Both the position numbers and the translations under genes were made by a program. Shown here one piece after another: positions 24,640 to 32,655 of a DNA stretch of 33,576 nt. The notes beneath the pieces were generated by a model that saw only the letters and a program-made list of their open reading frames with translations, did not search any database and was not told where the DNA came from. This DNA comes from Pelotomaculum sp. GTDB taxonomy: Bacteria > Bacillota > Desulfotomaculia > Desulfotomaculales > Pelotomaculaceae. Positions within the stretch are counted from its first letter, which is position 1. Each line of letters begins with the position of its first letter. The stretch covers positions 1-33,576 of the forward strand of contig JAHDOA010000055.1 in assembly GCA_018435055.1 (NCBI GenBank). The letters run 5' to 3'.

Positions 24640-25131
24640 ATGGCTGTTGCTTTTGAAAAAATGAGCGCAGCACACCTGGACCAGGTTTTGGAGATTGAAA
24701 AGGTTTCTTTCCCGACACCGTGGTCCAGAGATTCTTTTATGGGCGAAATTCAGCAAAATGACTTCGCTCTTTATATTGTCGCCGTCTATGACGGTGCGGT
24801 GATTGGTTACGGCGGGATGTGGCTGATTTTTAATGAGGCGCATATCACCAATGTGGCTGTCAGGCCTGATTTGCGCGGGAAAAACATTGGCAAGGCGTTA
24901 ATGCTGGAGATTATCCGGCAAGCTGTAATCAGAGGCGCCAACAGTATGACCCTGGAGGTCCGCCCTTCAAACAAAACCGCCAGGAGGCTTTATCAGGGTT
25001 TGGGCTTTGAGGAAAGAGGCGTAAGGAAGCATTATTATGTAGACACCAATGAGGATGCGATAATCATGTGGAAAGAAAATCTGCCGGCGCAGGAATTTAA
25101 ATTTTTTCACGCCGGCAGGAGAAATGTTTGA
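24640..25131 (+). CDS. rimI: Ribosomal-protein-S18-alanine N-acetyltransferase
   Basis: A 163-residue GNAT-fold protein. FPTPWSRDSF and the acetyl-CoA loop VRPDLRGKNIGKALM are followed by MTLEVRPSNKTARRLYQGLGFEERGVRKHYY (landmarks). It modifies the N-terminus of S18 in known cases. It starts four bases after tsaB, completing the common tsaE-tsaB-rimI operon. The C-terminal 15 residues (after WKENL) extend past the usual family end. Confidence 0.92.
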   Translation: MAVAFEKMSAAHLDQVLEIEKVSFPTPWSRDSFMGEIQQNDFALYIVAVYDGAVIGYGGMWLIFNEAHITNVAVRPDLRGKNIGKALMLEIIRQAVIRGANSMTLEVRPSNKTARRLYQGLGFEERGVRKHYYVDTNEDAIIMWKENLPAQEFKFFHAGRRNV

Positions 25132-25148
25132 AGCTTATGCCCTGATGT

Positions 25149-25175
25149 AAGCTGGCTCCGGGCCATATCCAGCTT
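25149..25175. terminator. Inverted repeat between convergent rimI and DUF2269-like gene
   Basis: AAGCTGG (25149-25155) and CCAGCTT (25169-25175). There is no clear T-run on either side; a weak bidirectional terminator is possible. Confidence 0.3.
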
Positions 25176-25194
25176 CTGATTTGTCCCTCGATGT

Positions 25195-25701
25195 TTAATG
25201 CTGTACCCCTCTTTTACCCCATGGCTTATATGCGGATATTAACACCTGGGCAATCAGCAGCAGCACCTGGATACTGCCAAATACGGCGCCCATCTGCTTG
25301 TCGTATAAATACGTGGTATTTTGCAAAGCCAGGCCCCGTTCCAGGTCTGCGATGGCCGTGGCGCTGTCTGTCCAGGGTCCGAGCCAGAAGGTGCCGAATA
25401 TGATTTGCGCCACTGTGGCGACCCATTTAAAGATCACCCAGTTAAACTTGAAAAAACCCCAGTTAGTGAACAGGGAGATCAATAGACCTGTTATGAGTGA
25501 GCCTAAAGCCGCCGGTATAATAATATAATAATCCAGTAGTTGTATCGAAGCGTTGACAGCGTAAAGCTCATCCCCGTTCTGGATATGACCGTCCAAGAGC
25601 GACAGCAGCAGCATCGAAATACCGGCGCCGACCCAGGCGCAGGCAAAAAAGATATGGAACCCCTTTAACCATGACTTTCCCTTCAAACCAAGTTTCTTCA
25701 T
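25195..25701 (-). CDS. DUF2269-like integral membrane protein
   Basis: A 168-residue protein with four predicted membrane helices: about 15-34 (FHIFFACAWVGAGISMLLLS), 57-78, 85-107 and 145-165. The first helix carries a conserved His and a Trp-Val-Gly (W-x-G) pattern seen in DUF2269/CopD-like membrane proteins, where histidines may bind metal or haem. AGGGGG lies ahead of ATG. A hairpin at 25717-25755 separates it from the selenoprotein gene upstream on the same strand. No specific function is known. Confidence 0.7.
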   Translation of the reverse strand: MKKLGLKGKSWLKGFHIFFACAWVGAGISMLLLSLLDGHIQNGDELYAVNASIQLLDYYIIIPAALGSLITGLLISLFTNWGFFKFNWVIFKWVATVAQIIFGTFWLGPWTDSATAIADLERGLALQNTTYLYDKQMGAVFGSIQVLLLIAQVLISAYKPWGKRGVQH

Positions 25702-25716
25702 GTTAACCCCCTGCTA

Positions 25717-25755
25717 AAACACCGGCTGACACATCTCATGAAAATGTCCAGCCGG
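25717..25755 (-). terminator. Probable terminator between the selenoprotein gene and the DUF2269-like gene
   Basis: On the minus strand, CCGGCTG and CAGCCGG (25749-25755 / 25722-25728) form a stem extended by ACAT/ATGT after a small internal loop, followed by TGTTTT. Confidence 0.5.
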
Positions 25756-25778
25756 GGTTTGAAAAATTAATTGTTACA

Positions 25779-25798
25779 ATCCGATCAAACTATCGAAT
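25779..25798 (-). promoter_or_regulatory. Candidate bacterial SECIS element
   Basis: Minus-strand RNA reads AUUCGAU (25798-25792), loop AGUUUG (25791-25786), AUCGGAU (25785-25779). This is a seven-pair stem (one U-G) with G as the second loop nucleotide, followed by U. That G is 22 nucleotides after the first UGA (25814-25812). These values fit the published bacterial SECIS pattern as I recall it: apical loop 16-37 nucleotides after UGA, and G in one of the first two loop positions. Confidence 0.7.
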
Positions 25799-25802
25799 AT
25801 GT

Positions 25803-26018
25803 TCATACGCCTCAGGCGCCGCCGTAGCCAATTGTTACTTTTTCTCCCTCCACGATCACCGGGACCCTGCGCACGCCGCCTGAGAGTTTCAGCATCTCCG
25901 CCAATTTTTCGCTGTCTGACTTAACGTCGTAGTATTTCGCCCTATCCCCATAGTCCGATAACGCCCGTTGGGTATAAGGGCATCCGGCTTTGCCGTAAAT
26001 GACTGTTTCCTCAGCCAT
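25803..26018 (-). CDS. UXX-star-type glutaredoxin-like selenoprotein (UGA read as Sec at residue 69)
   Basis: The conventional ORF stops at UGA 25814-25812 after 68 residues: a glutaredoxin-like protein with TVIYGKAGCPYTQRAL (active-site C13), a cis-Pro segment VRRVPVIV (P53) and VTIGYGG at the end. Beyond that UGA come GGC, GTA and a second UGA (25805-25803). The C-terminus would therefore be Ala-Sec-Gly-Val-stop. This is the layout of the UXX-star family (Sec or Cys, two residues, stop) as I remember it. A SECIS-like hairpin lies at the right distance. The full product is then 71 residues with a Cys at the N-terminal active site and Sec at the C-terminal end, resembling a redox relay. AGGAGG precedes the ATG. 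An automated caller would end the gene at 25812. The physiological role is unknown; selenium or redox handling is a guess. Confidence 0.75.
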
Positions 26019-26207
26019 AGTCTAAAACCTCCTTTTTATTTTAATTTACAACTAGTCTCCAGCCGGGGAAATATGCTGTTTATGACAATGATAACGCGGA
26101 TGGCCTTATAAGGCTATATTTTTTATATGATATAATTTTTGTAAGTGTCATAAAAACAGCTTTGAACCTGTTATATATATGAAACTGTCAATGGAGGTCC
26201 TAAGGCA

Positions 26208-26747
26208 GTGCCGCAAATTACCACCAGTTTCAATAAAAGCCTGGCTGGTTTTAAGGAAATTTTCGAAAGCCACTATCCGTCTGTTTGCCGCAAGCTTACT
26301 TCTCTTCTGGGCAGTCGTGCCGCCGCGGAGGACGTTGCCCAGGAAGCTTTCATCAAGCTGTACGAGGCGCCGCCCAGAGAATTTTCCAACCTGGGCGGGT
26401 GGTTGACGAGAGTAGCCACCAATATGGCTTACAACCACCTGAACAGCGAAAATAGCCGACGCCGTAGGGAGGCGGACGCCGGCAGTTCCCTGGTGACAGT
26501 CGAGCCCGAGCCGGGCGAGGAGTTATTGCGAAGCGAAGAAGCGGCTTTGACCCGCCGGGTGCTTGAGCTTCTGCCTGAAAGGGACCGGGCCTGCCTGCTT
26601 TTGAGGTATTCAGGAATGGATTATGCTTCCATAGCGCGGGTTATCGGTGTTAAGGAGTCTTCCGTCGGTACATTGCTGGCGAGGGCGCGGGCCAGGTTCA
26701 GGAAGGAATATTTAAAGCTCGGGGGAAGTGATCATGGTGTGTTATAA
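26208..26747 (+). CDS. ECF-type RNA polymerase sigma factor
   Basis: A 179-residue sigma-70 family ECF protein. Region 2 includes FESHYPSVCRKLTSLLGSRAAAEDVAQEAFIKLYE and WLTRVATNMAYNHL. Region 4 includes LPERDRACLLLRYSGMDYASIARVIGVKESSVGTLLARARARF, with the helix-turn-helix. These are cited as landmarks only. GTG 26208 follows GGAGGT by nine bases. The anti-sigma gene overlaps its end by 14 bases, the usual arrangement for co-regulation. A TATAAT at 26131-26136 could be its -10, but no -35 is clear. Which signal it answers to is unknown. Confidence 0.93.
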   Translation: MPQITTSFNKSLAGFKEIFESHYPSVCRKLTSLLGSRAAAEDVAQEAFIKLYEAPPREFSNLGGWLTRVATNMAYNHLNSENSRRRREADAGSSLVTVEPEPGEELLRSEEAALTRRVLELLPERDRACLLLRYSGMDYASIARVIGVKESSVGTLLARARARFRKEYLKLGGSDHGVL

Positions 26748-27879
26748 TACCGGTTCCCTGCAGGCGTATCTGGAGGGGGAGGTAACAGCAGGACAAAAAG
26801 CTGAGATCGAGGAACACCTCGCCTCCTGCCGGCTGTGCCGTGAGAAATACGAGAAGATAAAGGAAAACCAGGCCTTTGCCAACAGCAGGCTGGCCGGATA
26901 CATGCAACTGCTCGGGCGGGGAAATGTGGATACTGGCGCGGCTTGGGACCGGTTTAAAGGTGGATTCGTCCATAGACAGGGAAGAAAAAGAAAAAACGCT
27001 TATGTTTGGAAAGGGGTTTTAACGATGCTGTCAAGATATCGTGCTGCCGCGACCGCCGCGGTAATTGTTTTAGCCATAGCGTTCAGCTTCAGCTTTGGGG
27101 CTGTGCGGACTGCTGCCAGTGAACTGCTTACCATATTCAGGGTTGAAAAGGTGAAAATTATAAACATCACTCCGGCCGATATGGCGAGTATAGAAGAAGC
27201 AATGCGAGAGGGAGCAGGCCAGGTTGATGTCGAAAACTTCGGCAAATTAGAGTTTAACGGAAAAATGCAGACAGAGAAAACGACAATGGACAAGGCGAGC
27301 AGCGCGGTTGATTTCATAATCAAGCTGCCAGCCGCCCTGTCCGGTTACGGCGAGCCGGAATTATACATGGAATCCGGAGGAACTATGGATTTCACCCTGG
27401 ATACTGTCAATACGAACAATTTCCTGCGGTCACTGGGCAGTGAGAAACTTTTGCCTGATGAACTTAACGGCAAGACTTTTACAGTAAAAATACCGGCGCT
27501 GATTACCGCCGAATACCGTGGGGTTGGAAACAAAGAGATCATTATCGGTCAAGGCAGAAGCCCCGAACTGGCTGCCCCCGGTTCTGATTTGTCGGCCATC
27601 CGTGACGCGTTGCTGGCGATACCCTTCCTGCCGGATAACCTGCGGAGCCAGTTGGCGTCGATTAACGACTGGCAGCATACCTTTATATTGCCGAATATAG
27701 AGGGCTCGTCAAAGGATGTTAAGGTTGGCGGAGCAGAGGGCGTGTTTATCAGTGCGCCTGAAGGTTCCGCAGCGGGCAGTTACTCCGGCCTGATCTGGCA
27801 AAAAGACGGTGTTGTATACGGGATTAGCGGAGACCTGACCCTGGAGCAAACCCTGGATATAGCAAACAAGATGAAATAG
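26734..27879 (+). CDS. Membrane anti-sigma factor (zf-HC2) with large extracytoplasmic domain
   Basis: A 381-residue protein. The N-terminal zinc anti-sigma module has C3 and HLASCRLC (H-x3-C-x2-C), as in ZAS-type anti-sigma factors. One membrane helix lies near residues 105-127 (AATAAVIVLAIAFSFSFGAV). A C-terminal domain of about 250 residues lies outside the membrane, ending with a DUF4367-like portion (SGLIWQKDGVVYGISGDLTLEQTLDIANKM). ATG 26734 is chosen over GTG 26728 because GGGGGA is seven bases before it. Its product should hold the ECF sigma inactive until an envelope signal. The ligand is not identifiable. Confidence 0.88.
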   Translation: MVCYNTGSLQAYLEGEVTAGQKAEIEEHLASCRLCREKYEKIKENQAFANSRLAGYMQLLGRGNVDTGAAWDRFKGGFVHRQGRKRKNAYVWKGVLTMLSRYRAAATAAVIVLAIAFSFSFGAVRTAASELLTIFRVEKVKIINITPADMASIEEAMREGAGQVDVENFGKLEFNGKMQTEKTTMDKASSAVDFIIKLPAALSGYGEPELYMESGGTMDFTLDTVNTNNFLRSLGSEKLLPDELNGKTFTVKIPALITAEYRGVGNKEIIIGQGRSPELAAPGSDLSAIRDALLAIPFLPDNLRSQLASINDWQHTFILPNIEGSSKDVKVGGAEGVFISAPEGSAAGSYSGLIWQKDGVVYGISGDLTLEQTLDIANKMK

Positions 27880-28245
27880 TGGCAATTTATTAAGCGGAAT
27901 GGGGACACACCTCTGTTTGGGGTCCGGCTTTGGGGCTGAGGTATGTCCCCGATGGAAGGCATTTGCTGCAAAGTCCACGGTGTTGAAACCAGCAGCTTAA
28001 TTGAGACGTGAGAATGAGCCTTGAGCAGGCGGGATGAAACCTGCCCTACAGTGAGAAATGAGACTGTAGGTGCGACTTCAGTCGCACAATGGTCGGCTGA
28101 AACCGTATTGGAACGGCGGGATGAAACCCACCCTACAGGAAACAGGATATACCCACGGCTCATGTCCAGCGACTCAAATGCCAAGCGGGTTCAACACCGT
28201 GAAAAATTTTATCAGGGTTTTAAACTAACAGCTAGGAGGGCGAAA
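27880..28245. repeat. Second intergenic repeat island
   Basis: No gene is seen in this stretch. It contains an imperfect inverted repeat GGGGACACACCTC (27901-27913) / GAGGTATGTCCCC (27938-27950). Next are CGGGATGAAACCTGCCCTAC (28030 on) and a second copy CGGGATGAAACCCACCCTAC (near 28117), plus the palindrome GTGCGACT-TC-AGTCGCAC (28070-28087). The palindrome and the CGGGAT...CCCTAC unit are the same family as at 4949-5114. An in-frame GTG-start extension of the ABC gene from 28021 only reads these repeats and is rejected. Confidence 0.7.
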
Positions 28246-29160
28246 ATGGTAATTGAAACCGATGGCCTGACAAAAATGTACTGCCAAAAGGTTGGGTGCT
28301 CGGAGATCTGCCTCAACGTAGGTGAAGGGCAGATCTTCGGTTTTCTCGGTCCTAACGGCGCCGGTAAAAGTACCCTGGTTAAGATCCTGGTGGGACTGCT
28401 TTTCCCCACTGCCGGCAGCGCCCGCATTCTTGGCAAACCCCTGGGCGACCAGGGTGTGCGGCGAAAAATAGGCTTTTTGCCGGAAAACTTTCGCTACCAG
28501 GACTGGTTAACCGGGGTAGAGCTGCTCTCCTTTCATGGTTCTCTGTATGGATTAAGGGGTGCGGAAAAGACGCGGCGCATTCGGCAGGTTTTAGAGCGGG
28601 TTGGACTGGGAGATAAGGGGAGGCAAAAAGTAGGTTCCTACAGTAAGGGTATGCAGCAGAGGGTGGGGCTGGCCTGCGCCCTTTTGCCCGATCCCGAGCT
28701 GATTTTCCTGGACGAGCCCACATCCGCGCTTGACCCGCTGGGCCGGCGTGAGGTGCGCGAAATAATGCTGGATCTCCGCGAGAAAGGTAAGACCATTTTT
28801 CTAAACAGCCACCTTTTAAGCGAGGTAGAGATGATTTGTGACCGGGTAGCCATTATAAACAAAGGAAACATAGTGAAAGAAGGCCCCCTTGGGAAACTGC
28901 TGGCGGGAGCTGTTGAGGTTGAGATGGTGGCCGGGAACATAACGCAGAAAATGGTCGATGAGCTTTCCGCCCTGGGCAGCTTGCTCAAAGTTAAAGGCAA
29001 TACGATCAGGCTCAGTCTCAGGGAAACCGGGGACATTCCCGTTGTGGCCGAAATCGTTGTAAACAACGGCGGCAGGCTGTTCAGCCTTAACACCAGGCAA
29101 AACTCACTCGAAGACCTGTTTGTAGACCTCGTTAAAGAAGGGGGCGCGGATAAATGCTGA
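28246..29160 (+). CDS. ABC-2 type exporter ATP-binding protein
   Basis: A 304-residue ATPase: Walker A GPNGAGKST (about residue 35 on), Q-loop region FLPENFRY, signature YSKGMQQRVGLACALL, Walker B LIFLDEPTSALDP and H-loop NSHLLSEVE. A C-terminal extension of about 80 residues follows, as usual in drug/antibiotic-type ABC-2 ATPases (DrrA/NatA-like). AGGAGGG (28234-28240) is ahead of ATG 28246. The permease gene overlaps it by seven bases. The substrate is unknown. It is preceded by the ECF/anti-sigma pair and could be one of its targets, but the repeat island separates them. Confidence 0.92.
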   Translation: MVIETDGLTKMYCQKVGCSEICLNVGEGQIFGFLGPNGAGKSTLVKILVGLLFPTAGSARILGKPLGDQGVRRKIGFLPENFRYQDWLTGVELLSFHGSLYGLRGAEKTRRIRQVLERVGLGDKGRQKVGSYSKGMQQRVGLACALLPDPELIFLDEPTSALDPLGRREVREIMLDLREKGKTIFLNSHLLSEVEMICDRVAIINKGNIVKEGPLGKLLAGAVEVEMVAGNITQKMVDELSALGSLLKVKGNTIRLSLRETGDIPVVAEIVVNNGGRLFSLNTRQNSLEDLFVDLVKEGGADKC

Positions 29161-29987
29161 CCATAGCCGCTTTAACCTGCAAAGAGGTAGTGCGCCGCCG
29201 GATCCTCCTGGTCACGATAGTCCTGGCCGCAGCTTTTCTGTCGTTATACGGCATCGGGGTCCATTACGGCTACCAGGACATGGGCGGCAGCCAGTACGCC
29301 GGTCCCATGAGTGCGCTGATAGCGCCGATGTTCCTGTCCTTAGGGCTGTATTTCGGCAGTTTTATTATCGCTTTTTTAGCCGTCATGGCCGCAGTAGGTT
29401 CAGTCTCAGGTGAAATCGAAAACGGCGTTATTAACGCTATTGTGCCTAGCCCGGTGAGGCGCGTGGATATTATCCTGGGTAAATTTATCGGATACAGTCT
29501 GATGCTTTCAGTTTTCTCATCGCTGTTTTACGCGGCCGTACTGTTGATTGTGCGGTACAATACAGGCCTGCACTTGCCTGTCAAGGCCGGCGCAATAACG
29601 CTTTTCTGCCTGCAGCCTGTAGTCCTCCTGGCGGTGACCATGTTCGGCAGCACCTTCCTTTCCACCCTGGCCAACGGTATTGCCTGCTTTATGCTCTACG
29701 CCGTCGGAGTTGTCGGGGGCATGCTGGAGCAAATCGGCACCCTGGTCAACAGCCAGATGCTTGTTAACATCGGCATCGTTTCCAGCCTGCTGATGCCAGC
29801 CGACTCAGTATACAGGAAAATAGTCTTTAATCTTTTGTCCGCTCCGGGATCTTCTATGTCATACATGATGCTGGGCCCTTTCGGCAGTTACTCCGAGCCC
29901 AGCGTCTGGATGCTGGTTTACACCGGTTTATATATTGTAATTTTCCTGGCCCTGGCTTCATTAATTTTCTCCCGCAAAGATATCTAA
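29154..29987 (+). CDS. ABC-2 type transporter permease
   Basis: A 277-residue protein with about six membrane helices, beginning LTIAALTCKEVVRRRILLVTIVLAAAFL. An SGEIENGVINAIVPSPVRRVDIILGKF segment in the first cytosolic loop is typical of NatB/ABC-2 permeases (landmark only). Its ATG overlaps the stop of the ATPase gene (ATGCTGA arrangement, seven bases), indicating coupled translation. Together they form an exporter of unknown substrate. Confidence 0.88.
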   Translation: MLTIAALTCKEVVRRRILLVTIVLAAAFLSLYGIGVHYGYQDMGGSQYAGPMSALIAPMFLSLGLYFGSFIIAFLAVMAAVGSVSGEIENGVINAIVPSPVRRVDIILGKFIGYSLMLSVFSSLFYAAVLLIVRYNTGLHLPVKAGAITLFCLQPVVLLAVTMFGSTFLSTLANGIACFMLYAVGVVGGMLEQIGTLVNSQMLVNIGIVSSLLMPADSVYRKIVFNLLSAPGSSMSYMMLGPFGSYSEPSVWMLVYTGLYIVIFLALASLIFSRKDI

Positions 29988-30068
29988 CAAAAGTACTATA
30001 GAGGGATGGTAAAGGGGAATAATACTCCTGCGTTTTATCTGCGGATAATTGACAGGGGGATATAAAAA

Positions 30069-31010
30069 TTGCACAAAACAGACGAACGGAAAATAGCGGT
30101 GGTGGGTGTGGGGGCGGTAGGGGCCTCCGCAGCTTATGCGCTTGCCGTAAGCGGACTGGCATCGGAGTTGGTGCTTGTTGATATTAACAAGGCCAAAGCC
30201 GGGGGAGAGGCTATGGACCTGGCGCACGCGGCGGCTTTTATCAAACCTGTCAGAATTTACGCCGGTGATTATGAAGACTGCCGGGACGCTTCAATCATCA
30301 TTTTTACCGCCGGGGCAAATCAAAAACCGGGTGAGACAAGGCTGGACCTGCTGCTGAAGAACTACAGCATTTTAAAGGAAATTCTGCCGAGGCTATTAGG
30401 AGGCGAGGACAGCATCTTGCTCATTGTGAGCAACCCGGTCGACGTCCTCACTTACGCCGCGCTGAAAATATCGGGGCTGCCCCCGGAGAGGGTTTTTAGC
30501 ACAGGGACAGTTCTGGACAGTTCCCGCTTCCGGCACAGCCTGAGCCATCACTGCGGCGTGGCGCCGCGGAATGTCCACGCCTATGTTGTAGGAGAGCACG
30601 GCGACAGTGAGGTGCTGCTCTGGAGCCTGGCCAATATTGCCGGCGCCGGCATTGACAGTTACTGCGAGCTGGCCGGTATTCCCCCGGTAAACCGCCAGGA
30701 AGTGGACAGCCAGGTGAGAAATGCGGCATACGAAATCATTTCCAGAAAGGGCGCGTCTTATTACGCGGTCAGCCTGGCAATACAGCGCATCTGCGAAAGT
30801 ATTTTAAGGGATGAGAACAGCTTGCTCAGTGTCAGCGGGCTGCTTGAAGGAGTATACGGGCTCAGCGGCTGCTGTCTCAGCCTGCCGTCCGTGATCAGCG
30901 CAGAAGGACGGGGCAAGCCGCTGGAGCTGCCTTTATCGGACGTTGAAGAGGATGCCTTACGAAGGTCTGCAGATGTCTTAAAAGCGGCCATAAAAGAATT
31001 AAATCTGTAA
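30069..31010 (+). CDS. ldh: L-lactate dehydrogenase
   Basis: A 313-residue NAD-dependent enzyme. The Rossmann motif is [15 protein letters not shown], the substrate loop is [14 protein letters not shown], where Gln marks lactate rather than malate specificity, and the later motifs are [25 protein letters not shown] (active-site Arg) and VVGEHGDSE (catalytic His). Start TTG 30069 is preceded by AGGGGGA. Length is normal for Bacillus-type LDH. It lies directly upstream of tRNA-Arg in the same direction, with about 95 bases between. It would interconvert pyruvate and L-lactate. Confidence 0.94.
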   Translation: MHKTDERKIAVVGVGAVGASAAYALAVSGLASELVLVDINKAKAGGEAMDLAHAAAFIKPVRIYAGDYEDCRDASIIIFTAGANQKPGETRLDLLLKNYSILKEILPRLLGGEDSILLIVSNPVDVLTYAALKISGLPPERVFSTGTVLDSSRFRHSLSHHCGVAPRNVHAYVVGEHGDSEVLLWSLANIAGAGIDSYCELAGIPPVNRQEVDSQVRNAAYEIISRKGASYYAVSLAIQRICESILRDENSLLSVSGLLEGVYGLSGCCLSLPSVISAEGRGKPLELPLSDVEEDALRRSADVLKAAIKELNL

Positions 31011-31051
31011 AAAAGCAAATATCCCCTGGCGGTAGTAACGAATAAATATCC

Positions 31052-31079
31052 TTGCAATAATAATCGATTTCGATATAAT
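31052..31079 (+). promoter_or_regulatory. Promoter of tRNA-Arg
   Basis: TTGCAA (31052-31057), 16-base spacer, perfect TATAAT (31074-31079), 27 bases ahead of the tRNA. Confidence 0.6.
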
Positions 31080-31105
31080 AGAGTAGTAACCCTAGCGGTT
31101 GAAAT

Positions 31106-31180
<75 letters not shown>

Positions 31181-31201
31181 GCTAAATAACCAAAAAACCT
31201 A

Positions 31202-31327
31202 GAGGACAAGGGGCTTCCAGCCCAATTAAATCAAAGGGAGTCAGGCAATTATATCCCGTAGTAATCCCCAAGAATACTGAGGTATTCCCACCTATGAGGA
31301 CAAGGTGGAGGACAAAATGGAGGACAA
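31202..31327 (+). repeat. Directly repeated GAGGACAA boxes (12-base period)
   Basis: GAGGACAA occurs at 31202, 31296, 31308 and 31320; the last three have exactly 12-base spacing. They lie between the tRNA and the initiator-like gene. Candidates are arm-type sites for the recombinase or iterons for the initiator. Confidence 0.6.
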
Positions 31328-31331
31328 AAAC

Positions 31332-31358
31332 CCTGCTAAAGAAAGCAGGATTTTTTCT
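31332..31358 (+). terminator. First of two tandem terminators left of the element genes
   Basis: CCTGCT (31332-31337) / AGCAGG (31344-31349), loop AAAGAA, followed by TTTTTTCTTT. Confidence 0.85.
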
Positions 31359-31395
31359 TTGTGAGGCCAGAAAAAAAATTAAATCTATGACAACG

Positions 31396-31427
31396 ACAGC
31401 CTATACTTTTAGGGCTGTTTTTCTTTT
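31396..31427 (+). terminator. Second tandem terminator
   Basis: ACAGCC (31396-31401) / GGCTGT (31413-31418), then TTTTTCTTTT. Together with the preceding one it insulates the element from transcription coming from tRNA-Arg. Confidence 0.75.
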
Positions 31428-31452
31428 GTTTTTATTAGGGAGGTTTAGAGTA

Positions 31453-32259
31453 ATGAATAATGAAAAAACTTTAGTCATACTCGATCCTGTACTAAAAAGA
31501 GGGTTTACGTCAGTCCCTAATGTCGTGCTTTGGGCAAAAAAATTATCAATGCCGGCAAAATGCCTGTATGGCATCCTACTCTCGTTTGCATGGCAAGAGA
31601 ACGAATGTTTTCCTGGGCAGGAGAGGTTGGCAGAGGCCGCCGACTGCACCGACAAAACGATAAGAAAGTATTTGGAGGAGCTGCGGAAGTACGGTTTGAT
31701 TTCCTGGGTCCGGCGGGGGCTGAATCAAACGAATATTTACTACATTTGTGATTTAAATGGGGTTGAGAGGCTGAAAGCCTTGGGGGACAAGGACCGGAAA
31801 GGATGTTCCGGTCAAGAACGGAAAGAGCTTTCCGACAAAGAATACTCAGTTAAGAGATCTGTTGTTGTTGATCCTCGCGCGAACGATAAAAAATCAAACA
31901 GTAACACTGAAAGCAGCACTGTCACGGACGACGGAGCTGCTTTTGATTTGCCGGCCGGCGGCGAAATGGAAGTCTGCAGCCAGGGAGAAGATCAAAAGGA
32001 CAAAAGCCCGCAGGAACCTCCGGCCCGGGAGCAGCTCCGGAAAAAAGTCCGGGCCCTGGCCGGCGCCGAAATATCTGCGGGATTCGCAGAGGAAATTCTG
32101 GAGAGGTACCCGCCGGAGAAAATATCCTCTGCTTTAACTGAACTTCAACGGCAACTCTCTCAGGGGATCGAGATAAGAATTTTTAAAAGATTGATGAAAT
32201 ACAAACACCAGGAGATAGACGGTGTTTTTTGCTTTATAAGGAAAACGATTAACGGTTAA
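31453..32259 (+). CDS. Replication-initiator-like winged-helix protein of an integrative element
   Basis: A 268-residue protein. The N-terminal 105 residues form a helix-turn-helix domain with VPNVVLWAKKLSMPAKCLYGILLSFAWQENECFPGQERLAEAADCTDKTIRKYLEELRKYGLISWVRRG (cited only as a span, residues about 17-85). This matches the 'helix-turn-helix domain' seen in RepA_N/initiator proteins of plasmids, phages and ICEs. A Ser/Asp/Glu-rich linker follows (about 135-200), then a helical C-terminal domain (LEELRKK.. to IRKTI). ATG 31453 is chosen because GGGAGG is nine bases upstream; the longer GTG reading from 31294 would cross two terminators. Replication or partition of the element is inferred. Confidence 0.65.
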   Translation: MNNEKTLVILDPVLKRGFTSVPNVVLWAKKLSMPAKCLYGILLSFAWQENECFPGQERLAEAADCTDKTIRKYLEELRKYGLISWVRRGLNQTNIYYICDLNGVERLKALGDKDRKGCSGQERKELSDKEYSVKRSVVVDPRANDKKSNSNTESSTVTDDGAAFDLPAGGEMEVCSQGEDQKDKSPQEPPAREQLRKKVRALAGAEISAGFAEEILERYPPEKISSALTELQRQLSQGIEIRIFKRLMKYKHQEIDGVFCFIRKTING

Positions 32260-32339
32260 ACTGATAAAGAGATTTGCGTAAAAGCAGCTGAGATTATGGC
32301 TTAAAGGTTCAATTCCCTTGAAAGGGTGGGTGAAGATTA

Positions 32340-32507
32340 TTGTCGGACTTGAGGCAAAACCTTGAAACCCTTGCCAAAATGAGCGAGGGGGAAGACACGT
32401 TTACCGCACTGGAAGAAAACCTTGAATTGCTGGGAAGTTTAAAAATTGCGGAACCGGCATTTGCAGACTGGGACAATGAAGAGGATGCAGTCTATGATCA
32501 GGTATGA
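32340..32507 (+). CDS. Small acidic 55-residue protein of the integrative element
   Basis: A TTG-start frame reading MSDLRQNLETLAKMSEGEDT and continuing to TGA at 32505-32507. It is rich in Glu/Leu and likely helical, with no cysteine. GGGTGGGTGAAG is just upstream. It lies 80 bases after the initiator-like gene and before a strong terminator, so it may share that transcript. Homology is not known; support is moderate because of its length. Confidence 0.5.
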   Translation: MSDLRQNLETLAKMSEGEDTFTALEENLELLGSLKIAEPAFADWDNEEDAVYDQV

Positions 32508-32589
32508 ACCGGGTATCTAAATAAGCCGCTGGAGGGACCCTGCCGAGTTAATTTGTAAGAAGCATGCAACAACCCATTAACCAACAGGA

Positions 32590-32632
32590 GGACAGTAATA
32601 AGACGTAGTTTGTCTTGTTATCGTCCTTTTTT
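32590..32632 (+). terminator. Strong intrinsic terminator before the integrase
   Basis: A 15-pair stem with one mismatch, two G-T pairs and loop GTAGTTT (from GGAC at 32590 to GTCC at 32626), then TTTTTT. Confidence 0.88.
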
Positions 32633-32655
32633 GCATTTAAAAAAGATTTAAGGGG

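Noticed and set aside
23450-25131. Missing tsaD treated as an anomaly
   Set aside because: tsaE-tsaB-rimI without adjacent tsaD is common enough in Firmicutes to be unremarkable.
25803-25805. The second UGA as the selenocysteine codon
   Set aside because: It is only 13 nucleotides from the SECIS loop G, below the usual range, and the first UGA gives the Sec-X-X-stop ending. It serves best as the true stop.
28021-28245. GTG-start extension of the ABC-2 ATPase
   Set aside because: It would translate repeat units; ATG 28246 has a perfect AGGAGGG and begins the conserved domain.
31294-31452. Longer start for the initiator-like protein
   Set aside because: It crosses two intrinsic terminators and adds a basic non-homologous stretch.
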